NCBI RefSeq assembly: GCF_003721225.1
Contig: NZ_RIZI01000163.1
Coordinates: forward strand, 1-28,174
Length of the DNA: 28,174 nt
Origin: Acidithiobacillus sulfuriphilus
Lineage (GTDB): Bacteria; Pseudomonadota; Gammaproteobacteria; Acidithiobacillales; Acidithiobacillaceae
Direction: 5' to 3'
The notes beneath the pieces were generated by a model that saw nothing but the letters and a program-made list of their open reading frames with translations, was not told where the DNA came from and made no database searches. Both the position numbers and the translations under genes were made by a program. Below are positions 1 through 7,359 of this stretch, one piece after another. Position 1 is the first letter of the stretch; the number at the start of each line of letters is the position of its first letter.

Positions 1-2087
1 GCCAGATCGAAGCGCAGACCCTATCCACCACGGCGGTGGCCAGTAACTCCACCAGCGGCACTGCCAATGGCTACATCTATCAGGCCTCTTTCCAGTCAAA
101 GGCGTGGACCGGCAATGTCACCGCCACCACGGTCAGCCAGCAAACCAATCCCAGTACCGGCGGCCCAGAATTGGTCCTCGGCAATCTGCCCACCTGGTCG
201 GCACAGACGCAACTCACCAATCAAAGCTATAGCAGCCGCGACATTGCCACCTTCGACCCGACCTGTAATAAGGGCGCCGGCTGCGGCATACCCTTCGCTT
301 GGCCCAGCAATACGCAGACCGGCATCAACACGACCCAACAAGGCCAGCTAGAGACCGGCTGGAATTCCCTCACCACGGCCCAACAGGCCCTCTTTACCAG
401 CAGCCCCACCAGCACCCCCCCCACCAGCTATGGCCAAGCCGTACTGGGCTACCTGCAAGGCAACACCGCCCAAGAGACCCCAAACGGCCCCTTCCGCGCG
501 CGCTCGGGCATACTCGGAGATATTGTCGATAGCGTGCCCACCTATGTCGGCGTGCCCAATGCGGGCTACACCGACCCCAGCTACCAGGCCTTTGTCCAGC
601 AGCAGCAAGCAGCGCTCAATAACAAGACCATGCCCCCCATGGTCTATGTAGGTGCCAACGACGGTATGTTGCACGCCTTCAACGCCCAAACCGGCCAGGA
701 ACAGTTTGCCTTCGTGCCCAACGCGGTATTTTCCAATCTCTATCTGCTATCACAGCCGGGTTATAGCGGAAACCACTTCTATTATGCCGACGGCACCCCG
801 GCCATCGGCGATGTACCCTTCCCGGACACCGCCAGCACCCCGCCAGTGCCATCGGTATCCAACTGGCAGACCATTTTGGTCGCCGGAGAAAACAATGGCG
901 GCAATAGCGTTTATGCCTTGAACATCACCCAACCGCAAACGATGACGTCGCCCAGCGCGGTGGCCAACAACGTGCTTTGGGAGTTTACCGACCCCAACCT
1001 GGGCCAGACCTACGGCACCCCCGTCATCGCCCGCATTCCCTACCAAGGCCAAACCATCTACGCCGCGATCTTCAGCTCAGGCTACAATAACAGCACCCAA
1101 ACGCCCTATTTATACATCGTCAATGCGCAGACGGGCGCCCTTCTCAACTCCGTCAACCTGTGCAGCTATGACACCGGCACCTGCAGCAGCAGCCAGGCCA
1201 ACGGCGCATCCAGCCCTGCGGTGGGTTCCACGCTTGGCAATGGCACGGACAACCGGGTTTATATCGGCGACCTCCAGGGCAACCTCTGGCGGGTCGATTT
1301 GACCGCCCTCAACCCGGCGAACGGTCAAAAGAATGTACCCACGCCCGTCACCCTGCTCTTCAAGACGCCAACTCTGCCCGCCAGCATCAATGGCACGACC
1401 GTAAACCTGCCCCAACCCATCACCACCCCGCCCCTGGTCACCCTCAATCCCAATTACCCGGCGCAATCGGGGCTGATGGTGATCTTCGGCACCGGCCAGC
1501 TTTTGCAACAGTCGGATTTGACCAATACCCAGGTACAATCCGTCTATGGCGTATGGGATAAGGGAACCGGGTCCACTGTTACCCAATCCAGTTTGGTGCA
1601 ACAAACCATCTACACTACGAACATTGGCGCCACCCAAGTGCGCCTCATGTCCAAGAACCCCATCAACTGGTCCACTAATTTAGGCTGGTACGTGAATCTG
1701 CCTGCAACAAGCGAGCGCATGATCACGAACATGTTGCTTTATGCCGGCCAAGTAATCTTTACTACTTATGCCCCCACCCCCAATGTCTGCGGAGCAGGTG
1801 GAAGCAGCTATCTGATGGACTTCAATTACGCAACGGGAACTTCTTTCTCCAGCCCCGTCTTCGATGTCAATGGGGATGGCTTGATCAACGCCTTGGATAC
1901 GGTCACCAACCCGCCAAGCGGCTATGGTCCAAACCCTGGAGGAATCGCCCTGGGCTCAGGCTTCGCCTCCGCCCCAAGCCTTACCGGGAGTTTCATCACC
2001 CTTTCTCAGGGCAATGCCCTGAAATCCATTCTGCACCAAACAGCAGGGATGGTCCCTCTCTACTGGAGGCTACTCAATGGCCAATAA
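1..2087 (+). CDS. pilY1: PilY1-like type IV pilus tip/biogenesis protein, C-terminal part (5' truncated by window edge)
   Basis: The reading frame is open from the first bases of the window to a TAA at 2085-2087, so the start lies outside; a GTG at 36 is only an internal codon. The visible ~690 residues match the C-terminal beta-propeller of PilY1: the hallmark blade motif YVGANDGMLHAFNAQTG is encoded at 645-695, followed by repeated blade-like segments (VYIGDLQGNLWRVDL, VIFGTGQLL). A calcium-loop-like DVNGDGLINALD lies at 1863-1898, near the C-terminus as in PilY1, where Ca2+ binding controls pilus extension and retraction. Family knowledge: PilY1 is exported, associates with minor pilins at the pilus tip and supports adhesion and surface sensing. 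Its last 11 bases overlap the next gene, indicating an operon. The N-terminal vWA-like region, if present, is not visible. Confidence 0.88.
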   Translation, partial: QIEAQTLSTTAVASNSTSGTANGYIYQASFQSKAWTGNVTATTVSQQTNPSTGGPELVLGNLPTWSAQTQLTNQSYSSRDIATFDPTCNKGAGCGIPFAWPSNTQTGINTTQQGQLETGWNSLTTAQQALFTSSPTSTPPTSYGQAVLGYLQGNTAQETPNGPFRARSGILGDIVDSVPTYVGVPNAGYTDPSYQAFVQQQQAALNNKTMPPMVYVGANDGMLHAFNAQTGQEQFAFVPNAVFSNLYLLSQPGYSGNHFYYADGTPAIGDVPFPDTASTPPVPSVSNWQTILVAGENNGGNSVYALNITQPQTMTSPSAVANNVLWEFTDPNLGQTYGTPVIARIPYQGQTIYAAIFSSGYNNSTQTPYLYIVNAQTGALLNSVNLCSYDTGTCSSSQANGASSPAVGSTLGNGTDNRVYIGDLQGNLWRVDLTALNPANGQKNVPTPVTLLFKTPTLPASINGTTVNLPQPITTPPLVTLNPNYPAQSGLMVIFGTGQLLQQSDLTNTQVQSVYGVWDKGTGSTVTQSSLVQQTIYTTNIGATQVRLMSKNPINWSTNLGWYVNLPATSERMITNMLLYAGQVIFTTYAPTPNVCGAGGSSYLMDFNYATGTSFSSPVFDVNGDGLINALDTVTNPPSGYGPNPGGIALGSGFASAPSLTGSFITLSQGNALKSILHQTAGMVPLYWRLLNGQ

Positions 2088-2367
2088 ACCGCTCCCCCAT
2101 GCTTTTGCCCACACCTTGCTCGCTGCCGTATTTTTAGCCCTCGTGCCAGTATCGGCATCCGCCATAGCACTCACCCCCGCTTGGGGGCCCAACGCAGGGA
2201 AAAAACTTCCCCCGCCTAACGTCCAGGAAGGGCGTGCCCTGCCTTTTCCCCGCGGAAGCGAAAACGTTACGCCCCAGATCCCCGGCAGAGGTTCTGGCAA
2301 TTCCGAATTGCGCAAAGGCAGATCAAACGCCATTGATATTCCCTTGAAGGGCCATCCAACCCAGTAA
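2077..2367 (+). CDS. Small secreted proline-rich hypothetical protein downstream of pilY1
   Basis: This 96-residue ORF starts with ATG inside the end of pilY1 (11-nt overlap), preceded by a GGAG at about 5-8 nt, so translational coupling is likely. Residues 1-29 form a good Sec signal peptide: a lysine, a hydrophobic stretch (LLAAVFLALVPV) and an ASA cleavage site. The mature ~67 residues are rich in Pro, Gly, Lys and Arg, with no cysteine and no domain I recognise. Genes after pilY1 are often minor pilins such as pilE, but this protein has no GFxxxE prepilin peptidase motif, so it is not a pilin. It is probably an exported accessory protein of the pilus operon; that is inferred from position only. 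Confidence 0.6.
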   Translation: MANKPLPHAFAHTLLAAVFLALVPVSASAIALTPAWGPNAGKKLPPPNVQEGRALPFPRGSENVTPQIPGRGSGNSELRKGRSNAIDIPLKGHPTQ

Positions 2368-2453
2368 CCCAGCTTTAACACGCCCTATCCGCCTGCCCTC
2401 CCCAGGGCTAGCCTATATGCAAAGGTGTTGATAGAATCGGCTGATTAGCCACA

Positions 2454-2483
2454 ATCCCCTGAAGATATTGGTCCTCAGGGGAT
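2454..2483. repeat. Perfect 9-bp inverted repeat, possible terminator stem after the pilY1 operon
   Basis: ATCCCCTGA at 2454-2462 is the exact reverse complement of TCAGGGGAT at 2475-2483, with a 12-nt loop. It sits about 90 nt after the last pilY1-operon stop and before the phage-like remnant. No long T-run follows (only CTGTTTG), so a role as an intrinsic terminator is weak; a protein-binding or integration-boundary site is equally possible. Confidence 0.35.
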
Positions 2484-2515
2484 CTGTTTGTGAAGAAGAA
2501 ATCTTCTCAGAGTAA

Positions 2516-2719
2516 CGCCTGACTCTCCGGGGCCGGGACCAGTGCCTCAACCAGCGTTCCCTTCCCGTATTGCGCCGCTCGCCGATCATGAATGTCATCC
2601 GTGACCTGGCTCAGGAGATGAAGGGCTACGAATCGGGGATGGGCTTCACGCCGGCCTCGCGCTCACGGGTACAGAACGCGCGGCGCTCGGACGATCCCTG
2701 GGCAGGCATTGCCGGTTGA
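2516..2719 (+). pseudogene. Remnant of a phage P27-family terminase small subunit (C-terminal end)
   Basis: After an in-frame TAA at 2513-2515 the frame is open to TGA at 2717-2719, but no well-placed start exists for a full gene; the only ATG in frame (2588) would give 43 residues. From 2588 the translation reads MNVIRDLAQEMKGYESGMGF then TPASRSRV and a DDPWAGIAG end. The pattern of a helix followed by G(M/L)(G/T)xTPxSRxRV near the C-terminus is typical of P27/Terminase_4 small terminase subunits of tailed phages. I infer a truncated prophage remnant. The match rests on about 40 residues, so alternatives cannot be excluded. It ends one base before the stop of the convergent GNAT toxin gene, consistent with a mobile-element scar. 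Confidence 0.45.
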
Positions 2720-3208
2720 TCAGGGCCGGGGATTGCTCAAACGCAGCATCAGCGTCATCGGATGCGCCGGTGAGACCTGGAATCCGTAGTGCTCATAGAA
2801 CTGCCGGGCGCGGTCGTTCAAGGCATGCACCAGGAGCGCCCGGACTCCGGCGTTTTGCGATACGACCAAGGCGCGTTCGACGGCGTCTTGGAGCAAGGAC
2901 GCGCCCAGCTTGATGCCTTGCGCCCTCACATCGACCGCCAGACGTGCCAGCACCATGACCGGAACGGGGTCAGGCATGTTCTGCCGAATCGAGCGCGTGG
3001 CGTCCTGATGGGCAACTGCACCTGCGGCCATGGCGTAGTAACCCATGACCAGCCCTTGTGGGTCGGTGGCCACGAAAGTACGGCTCGCGCCGCTGGCCTG
3101 ATTGGCCAGCGCACGACGCTTGAGCCATTCATCGAGAACCGGTTCTCCGCAGGCGAAGGTGTCGACCTGGTGCTGCGCAGATAAGGGCTCTGGGGGGCGC
3201 AGGTTCAT
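2720..3208 (-). CDS. GNAT acetyltransferase toxin (TacT-like), type II toxin-antitoxin
   Basis: This 162-residue protein has the hallmarks of GNAT toxins that acetylate aminoacyl-tRNA and stop translation: LDEWLKRRA with SRTFVAT near the N-terminus (residues ~25-47), MVLARLAVD (85-93), an acetyl-CoA loop RAQGIKLGASLL (95-106) and the C-terminal FYEHYGFQ and HPMTLMLRL. The Tyr/Phe-rich FYEHYGF (137-143) holds the expected catalytic tyrosine. A GTG at 3223 could extend it by five residues, but the ATG at 3208 overlaps the antitoxin stop as ATGA and has a GGAAAGGGGG ribosome site just upstream, so I prefer it. Co-translation with the DUF1778 antitoxin is expected. The second glycine usually seen in the loop is Lys here (QGIKLG), a variant I recall from related proteins. 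Confidence 0.87.
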   Translation of the reverse strand: MNLRPPEPLSAQHQVDTFACGEPVLDEWLKRRALANQASGASRTFVATDPQGLVMGYYAMAAGAVAHQDATRSIRQNMPDPVPVMVLARLAVDVRAQGIKLGASLLQDAVERALVVSQNAGVRALLVHALNDRARQFYEHYGFQVSPAHPMTLMLRLSNPRP

Positions 3209-3474
3209 GCGCCCCCTTTCCACGGAGCCTTCACTGCCAGCAGACGCTCAAGGCCGGCATTCGATGTTGGCGGTTCATCCAGCATGGCGGTGAACTGCCG
3301 GAACTTGGCATCGTCGAGTTTGAAAAACACCTGATCGAGCAGTACCGACTGCGCTTTGTCGCAGGCGGCTTCCAGCATGAAGTCCGATCGGTTCTTGCCC
3401 AGCAGTTGGGCGGCCTGGTCGATCAGATCCCGCTGCTGGGGCAGCGCCCGAAGGTGGATGGCTGCGTCACGCAT
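3205..3474 (-). CDS. DUF1778 ribbon-helix-helix antitoxin (TacA-like)
   Basis: An 89-residue protein beginning MRDAAIHLRALPQQRDLIDQ. The N-terminal third fits the DUF1778 ribbon-helix-helix pattern (short beta strand, then helix ending in GKNRSDFMLEAA), which binds operator DNA. The C-terminal part (FKLDDAKFRQFTAMLDEPP, then LERLLAVKAPWK) is the tail that wraps and neutralises the GNAT toxin in this family. The start at 3474 is chosen over the upstream frame extension because a GGGAG lies 6-7 nt before it and because the extension would run into the operator. The gene overlaps the toxin by the ATGA tetranucleotide. Regulation is probably conditional autorepression through the palindrome at 3495-3535. 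Confidence 0.87.
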   Translation of the reverse strand: MRDAAIHLRALPQQRDLIDQAAQLLGKNRSDFMLEAACDKAQSVLLDQVFFKLDDAKFRQFTAMLDEPPTSNAGLERLLAVKAPWKGGA

Positions 3475-3494
3475 GGCTTTCTCCCAATAAATAC

Positions 3495-3538
3495 ACATCA
3501 GATACACAAATCCTGCCGGAATGTGTATCTGATGTCAA
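3495..3538 (-). promoter_or_regulatory. Operator palindrome and promoter of the toxin-antitoxin operon
   Basis: ACATCAGATACACA (3495-3508) and TGTGTATCTGATGT (3522-3535) form a perfect 14-bp inverted repeat with a 13-nt spacer, ending 20 nt before the antitoxin start. On the minus strand a consensus -35 TTGACA (3538-3533) overlaps the distal arm; 17 nt further is a weak -10, CAGGAT (3515-3510), inside the spacer. A repressor on both arms would cover the promoter, as expected for ribbon-helix-helix autoregulation. Confidence 0.75.
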
Positions 3539-3607
3539 TACATACCAAATCGAAGCCTGCCCAGTGATTTGGCCTGGGTTAAATTCTATCAACGCCTTAT
3601 TGTATAG

Positions 3608-3634
3608 GCTTGCCCCCAGGGCAGGCATTTTTTT
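3608..3634 (+). terminator. Intrinsic terminator-like hairpin upstream of sohB
   Basis: GCTTGCCC (3608-3615) pairs with GGGCAGGC (3619-3626), with one G-T wobble and a 3-nt loop, followed by A and seven T residues (3628-3634). It looks like a rho-independent terminator on the plus strand, only 29 nt before the sohB start. No plus-strand gene lies directly upstream, so it may end read-through or antisense transcripts across the toxin-antitoxin pair. Confidence 0.5.
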
Positions 3635-3662
3635 ACCCCCTGCCCTCGTGTACCATGCACCC

Positions 3663-4661
3663 ATGGAAAGCCTCTTCAGTCACTACGCCCTCTTCCTCGC
3701 CGACACCGCCACCATCGTCGTGGCCATCCTGATCCTCGCCGGCGGCCTGGTCGCCATCGGCAAACAAAAAGGCAAGGGCGGCGGCCAGATCCAGGTGACG
3801 GACCTGAACCGCCAACTGGAGACCATGGGCGACAGCGTCCAGGCGGCACGCTTGTCCAAGAAGGCGGGCAAGGCCCTGCAAAAAGCCCACAAGGCCCGGC
3901 GCAAGGCCGAGGCCAAATCGGGTATCGCCAAGCCCTGTGTCTACTTCCTGGATTTCAAAGGGGATATCCGCGCCTCGGCCCTCGCCGCCCTGCGCGAGGA
4001 GATCAGCGCCGTGTTGCAGGCGGCGCAGCCCGGCGACGAGGTCCTGCTGCGCATCGAAAGCGGCGGCGGGATGGTCAACAGCTACGGGCTGGCGGCGGCG
4101 CAACTCCTGCGCCTGCGCGCGGCCAAGCTGCCCCTGACGGTGATGGTGGATACGGTGGCCGCCAGCGGCGGCTATCTCATGGCGGTGGTGGCGGATCGCA
4201 TCATCGCCGCCCCCTTCGCCATGATCGGCTCCATCGGCGTCATCGCCCAGATCCCCAACTTCCACCGCTGGCTGCGCAGCAAAAACATCGACATGGAACA
4301 GTTCACCGCCGGAAAGTTCAAGCGCACCGTCACCCTCTTCGGCGAAAACACCGAGGCCGGCCGGGCCAAGCTGCGCGAAGAACTGGAAGAAACCCACGCC
4401 CATTTCCGCGATTTCGTCCAGACCTACCGTCCCCAACTGGACCTGGCCCAGGTCGCCACCGGTGAGGCCTGGCTGGGCAGCAGGGCCCTGGAGCTGGGCC
4501 TCGTCGACGCCCTCGGCACCAGCGACGACGAACTGTTGAACGCCGCCAAGCGCGCCAAGGTCCTGGCCGTCCACTACCAGCGCAAAAGCACCCTCCCCCA
4601 ACGCCTGGGCCTCGCCGCCCAAAAAAGCTGGGATAGCCTCTGGCAAGCGCCGCTGTCCTGA
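3663..4661 (+). CDS. sohB: SohB-like inner-membrane serine protease, S49 family
   Basis: A 332-residue S49 peptidase. One N-terminal membrane helix (about residues 11-33) is followed by a basic, charged linker (34-90) and a ClpP-fold protease domain. The catalytic serine is Ser168 in VAASGGYLMA, and the Lys of the Ser/Lys dyad is probably Lys220 in FTAGKFKRTV; IESGGGMVNSYG (131-142) is the oxyanion-hole region. Length and the missing second domain fit SohB rather than the longer SppA. Family role: cleavage of signal peptides or membrane protein fragments on the periplasmic face. The frame extends upstream to 3564, but that part would translate through the terminator-like hairpin; ATG at 3663 starts MESLFSHYAL, the normal SohB N-terminus. 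It appears to be monocistronic and convergent with the pyruvate kinase gene. Confidence 0.92.
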   Translation: MESLFSHYALFLADTATIVVAILILAGGLVAIGKQKGKGGGQIQVTDLNRQLETMGDSVQAARLSKKAGKALQKAHKARRKAEAKSGIAKPCVYFLDFKGDIRASALAALREEISAVLQAAQPGDEVLLRIESGGGMVNSYGLAAAQLLRLRAAKLPLTVMVDTVAASGGYLMAVVADRIIAAPFAMIGSIGVIAQIPNFHRWLRSKNIDMEQFTAGKFKRTVTLFGENTEAGRAKLREELEETHAHFRDFVQTYRPQLDLAQVATGEAWLGSRALELGLVDALGTSDDELLNAAKRAKVLAVHYQRKSTLPQRLGLAAQKSWDSLWQAPLS

Positions 4662-4673
4662 ACCAAGTCCCTA

Positions 4674-4713
4674 TTTCCCCACCCGTCGGGGGAAAATCGC
4701 GGCCATGGGCCGC
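4674..4713. terminator. Paired hairpins between convergent sohB and pyruvate kinase genes
   Basis: The 64-nt gap between the convergent stops holds two stems: TTTCCCC (4674-4680) with GGGGAAA (4689-4695), and the palindrome GCGGCC-atg-GGCCGC (4699-4713). Neither has a long T-run on the plus side, so bidirectional termination is plausible but unproven. Confidence 0.35.
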
Positions 4714-4725
4714 TCCTACACGGAT

Positions 4726-6549
4726 TCAGCCGCCATCCTGCCAGTGCAGCGCCCGCAAGCGGGTGAATTTCTTGCGCTGGTGGTCCTGCATGCGGGTGAG
4801 GATATCGTCGAGGGTACGTACCGCCTCGGCCACAAAGGGGCCCTTGTTGAGCATGACGCATTCGGCGCGCACCCCCATGGCGGCGTCCGTTAGCTCGGGG
4901 CGGGAGATGCTGCCCTTTTTGGTGAGCGTTTCCAGCACCTGGGTGGCCCAGATCACCGGCAGATGCGCGGCCTCCGCCAGCCACAGGATTTCCTCCTGAA
5001 CCTCCGTCAGCCGTTCCGGCCCCACCTCCACCGCCAGATCGCCGCGCGCCACCATCACGCCCAGCGGCTGCCACCCCAGGGCCGCCAGTAAAATCTCCGG
5101 CAGGCGGTGAAAGGCCTGGGCCGTCTCGATCTTGGCAATGATACCCAGGTGGCTGGCCTGCCGTTGTTGCAACGCCTCCAGCAATGCCCCCATGTGCGCC
5201 CCGCTTTCGACAAAGGAAAACCCCACCATATCCACCAGCGGAATGATGACCTCCAGATCGGCCAGATCCTTATCGCTCAAGGGGGGCAGATTCAGCGGCA
5301 GACCGGGGAAGTTCAGGCCGCGATCCGGCAACAGGCGCGCCCCGCCCGCTTTGGCATGGGTGATGCGCAGCAGGGCCCCTTCCGGACCCTGCGCCTCCAC
5401 CACCGCCGCCATCTTGCCGTCATCCACCCACACCGCCTGCCCCGGGGACAGCCTTTCCACCAGCGCGGGGATCGTACAGGCCACCCGCGCCGGCTGGTCA
5501 GCGGCCGCCGCCCTCCCCTCTCCGGTGTCGCGGCTCAGCAACAGGGCATCCCCCGCCTCCAGCACGATCTGCACCGGCGCTGCGGGGATGCCCGCGATCA
5601 CTCCCCGGCAACGGCGCCGACGGCGGCTCTGCCAGGTATTGCCGTTGACGAAGTAACTTCCCTGCATGCAGTGCAAGGTCAAAATACCCGTCTCCACGGC
5701 CTCCACCACCAGCACGCGCTCCTTGCCTCGCGCGTCCACGCAGAGCAGCTCTTCCGCCACCCGGGGCGCGTGGCTGCCCGCCGCCGGCAGGAGCACGCAC
5801 TGCACCCCGGCGGGCAACGCCGCCTCCGGCGGTGGAGAAGAAGCAAGGGCCCGCAGACGCGCAGGTGCCTGCAACCGCCCCAAACGGTCCCGCTGGGGTC
5901 GCAGGTGAACCACTCCCGCCTCCATGGGCAAAGGACCGGTGCGGATCTTGTGGCCCGCCAGATCCGCGAGGATCCTGCACGAACCCCCCTGCTCCTGCAC
6001 GGCCTGATGGAGATTTTTTACCATCGCCCGCCATTGTTCGGGGCCGTCATGGGCACAATTGATGCGCGCCACGTCCATACCCTTTGCCAGCAAGGATTGT
6101 AAGAAAGCGGGGTCATCCGCCCTTTCGCCCGGCAATGTCACCATGATGCGGGTGCTGCGATGCTCCCGTGCCGGGCCCAGAAGCCGCTCTGCATTCTGGA
6201 CCAGCAGACGCATGCCTTCATCAGGGCGAAGGGTCGCTTGCTCCCGAACCTCCGGCTCCGGCCGACCCAAAGCCGCAGACAGCAAAGCGATGATGTGATC
6301 CAGGGTATCCAGCACGTGGCTCTCGGAGCGCCCCAATGAGGAAAGCCCCTGCCCTGCGAGGGCCTCCTGCAACGGACGCAAATCCACCCGGCGCAGGGCG
6401 AGATAATGCAGCATATTGTGCACGCCCGGATGCAGACGCAGGGTCGGGTCCTGCCCTTCCAGAACCACCATGCGTGCTTCGCTCTCCTGCAGCACGCGGG
6501 CACGCAGGGCCTCCAGAGCGGCAAGGAGGTCTTGCCAGTCGCCGTTCAT
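4726..6549 (-). CDS. Atypical pyruvate kinase with N-terminal extension and no C-terminal regulatory domain
   Basis: A 607-residue protein. Residues 1-130 are a mainly helical extension absent from ordinary pyruvate kinases. From TRIMVTLPGE (133-142) the TIM-barrel begins, with ARINCAHDG (161-169), LADLAGHKIRTGPL (194-207), VDDGKM (375-380), LSDKDLADLE (424-433), catalytic Lys473 in IIAKIE, ARGDLAVEVG (501-510) and TQVLETLTKKGSISRPELTD. The usual SGETA segment is replaced by MLNKGPF, and the protein ends soon after, so the allosteric C domain (~110 residues) is missing. The B domain (~208-375) is enlarged. These traits belong to a divergent pyruvate-kinase-like family; whether it converts phosphoenolpyruvate plus ADP to pyruvate plus ATP is not certain. 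Its ATG overlaps the stop of the upstream roadblock-like gene (ATGA), so the two are co-translated. Confidence 0.8.
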   Translation of the reverse strand: MNGDWQDLLAALEALRARVLQESEARMVVLEGQDPTLRLHPGVHNMLHYLALRRVDLRPLQEALAGQGLSSLGRSESHVLDTLDHIIALLSAALGRPEPEVREQATLRPDEGMRLLVQNAERLLGPAREHRSTRIMVTLPGERADDPAFLQSLLAKGMDVARINCAHDGPEQWRAMVKNLHQAVQEQGGSCRILADLAGHKIRTGPLPMEAGVVHLRPQRDRLGRLQAPARLRALASSPPPEAALPAGVQCVLLPAAGSHAPRVAEELLCVDARGKERVLVVEAVETGILTLHCMQGSYFVNGNTWQSRRRRRCRGVIAGIPAAPVQIVLEAGDALLLSRDTGEGRAAAADQPARVACTIPALVERLSPGQAVWVDDGKMAAVVEAQGPEGALLRITHAKAGGARLLPDRGLNFPGLPLNLPPLSDKDLADLEVIIPLVDMVGFSFVESGAHMGALLEALQQRQASHLGIIAKIETAQAFHRLPEILLAALGWQPLGVMVARGDLAVEVGPERLTEVQEEILWLAEAAHLPVIWATQVLETLTKKGSISRPELTDAAMGVRAECVMLNKGPFVAEAVRTLDDILTRMQDHQRKKFTRLRALHWQDGG

Positions 6550-6872
6550 GAAACAAGGGACGGCAAAGGAGCGCGGTGGGGAAGCAAGGCTACGCCGTAA
6601 AGCTCCGCCTCCAGGCGGAGCAGGCAGATTTGCGCGCCAAGCAGATCCACCTGCAGGCGGCAGGGGTCTCCATATCCGAGGCTCTGCGCCAGCATTTCGG
6701 CGATGGCGGAGAAGACCGACAGAAGGGTGCTGAGGCCGTCGTCATCGGGCAGATTTTCGCTGTGCAGGAAAAGCCCGTCGCTGCTCAGCAAGGCCACGCC
6801 CCTGGCCTCCGGCCAATCAACCCGCATCCGGCCAAGGTAGTACTGAAAACGCTGCCAGTTCTGCTCCTGCAT
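6546..6872 (-). CDS. Roadblock/LC7-like small protein co-translated with the pyruvate kinase
   Basis: A 108-residue protein starting MQEQNWQRFQYYLGR. The segment RGVALLSSDGLFLHSENLPD, then SVFSAIAEMLAQSL and later ICLLRLEAELYGVALLP, follows the beta-strand/turn (S-D/S-DG) - helix - two-strand layout of Roadblock/LC7 domains, which regulate small Ras-like GTPases (MglB type) or act as dimeric scaffolds. This assignment is by pattern only. The start at 6872 is chosen because a purine-rich GGGGAGGGG precedes it; the frame is open further upstream, but that part (W- and G-rich) looks non-coding. Its stop overlaps the next start (ATGA), so stoichiometric production with the pyruvate-kinase-like enzyme is likely. 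No GTPase gene is visible nearby, so the partner is unknown. Confidence 0.6.
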   Translation of the reverse strand: MQEQNWQRFQYYLGRMRVDWPEARGVALLSSDGLFLHSENLPDDDGLSTLLSVFSAIAEMLAQSLGYGDPCRLQVDLLGAQICLLRLEAELYGVALLPHRAPLPSLVS

Positions 6873-6975
6873 CACGATCCCCTCCCCGCACGGCGAGTTC
6901 ATCCAAGAACAACCCGAGCGTAGCAGAAGAATATGACAGTATGATGACGCTTTGCGGCCTACGATGGCCTTCCCA

Positions 6976-7359
6976 TCAATCCCGTAGCGCCCCCACCCCC
7001 ACCAGGATCCACGCCACGATAAAAGCCGTACCCCCAAAGGGCGCGAAGATCGCCATCCACATCCATCCGGTCAGGGTCAACACCGTAAGGCCGCCGCAAA
7101 AAAGAACAATCCCCAGCAACATGATCCAGCCCGCCCAGCGCAGGAGGGCCATATTGCGCCCCTGCCGGATCTGCATCAGGATACCCACCAGGATCAGCCC
7201 CAGCGCATGATAGATCTGAAACTGATTGGCGATATGATAGATGTCCATCAGCGCCGGACTCAGGCGCCCCTGCAGGAGATGGGAACCGACGGCGCCCAGG
7301 GCCATGGCCAACGCTGCCAAAAAGGCGCCCCAGGCGACAAAAGCGCTGCCGGGCTTCAT
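6976..7359 (-). CDS. DUF423 family small inner-membrane protein
   Basis: A 127-residue protein of four hydrophobic helices. It opens with FVAWGAFLAALAMALGAVGSHLL, followed by the typical IANQFQIYHALGLILVG and later FCGGLTVLTLTG and FAPFGGTAFIVAWILVGV. The GAFGAH-like start, YHALGL and APxGGxxFIxGW-like end are the DUF423 (YgdD-type) signature. The function of the family is unknown. The start at 7359 is chosen because it gives the family's normal N-terminus and overlaps the stop of the PLD nuclease gene as ATGA; the longer frame merely runs antisense-free through the nuclease gene. It is presumably co-transcribed with the nuclease, with no obvious functional link. Confidence 0.85.
   Translation of the reverse strand: MKPGSAFVAWGAFLAALAMALGAVGSHLLQGRLSPALMDIYHIANQFQIYHALGLILVGILMQIRQGRNMALLRWAGWIMLLGIVLFCGGLTVLTLTGWMWMAIFAPFGGTAFIVAWILVGVGALRD

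Noticed and set aside
3633..4646. A 337-codon minus-strand frame opposite sohB
   Set aside because: Antisense to a gene with intact S49 catalytic residues; the alternative product is repetitive (G, D, H, Q) and unlike known proteins.
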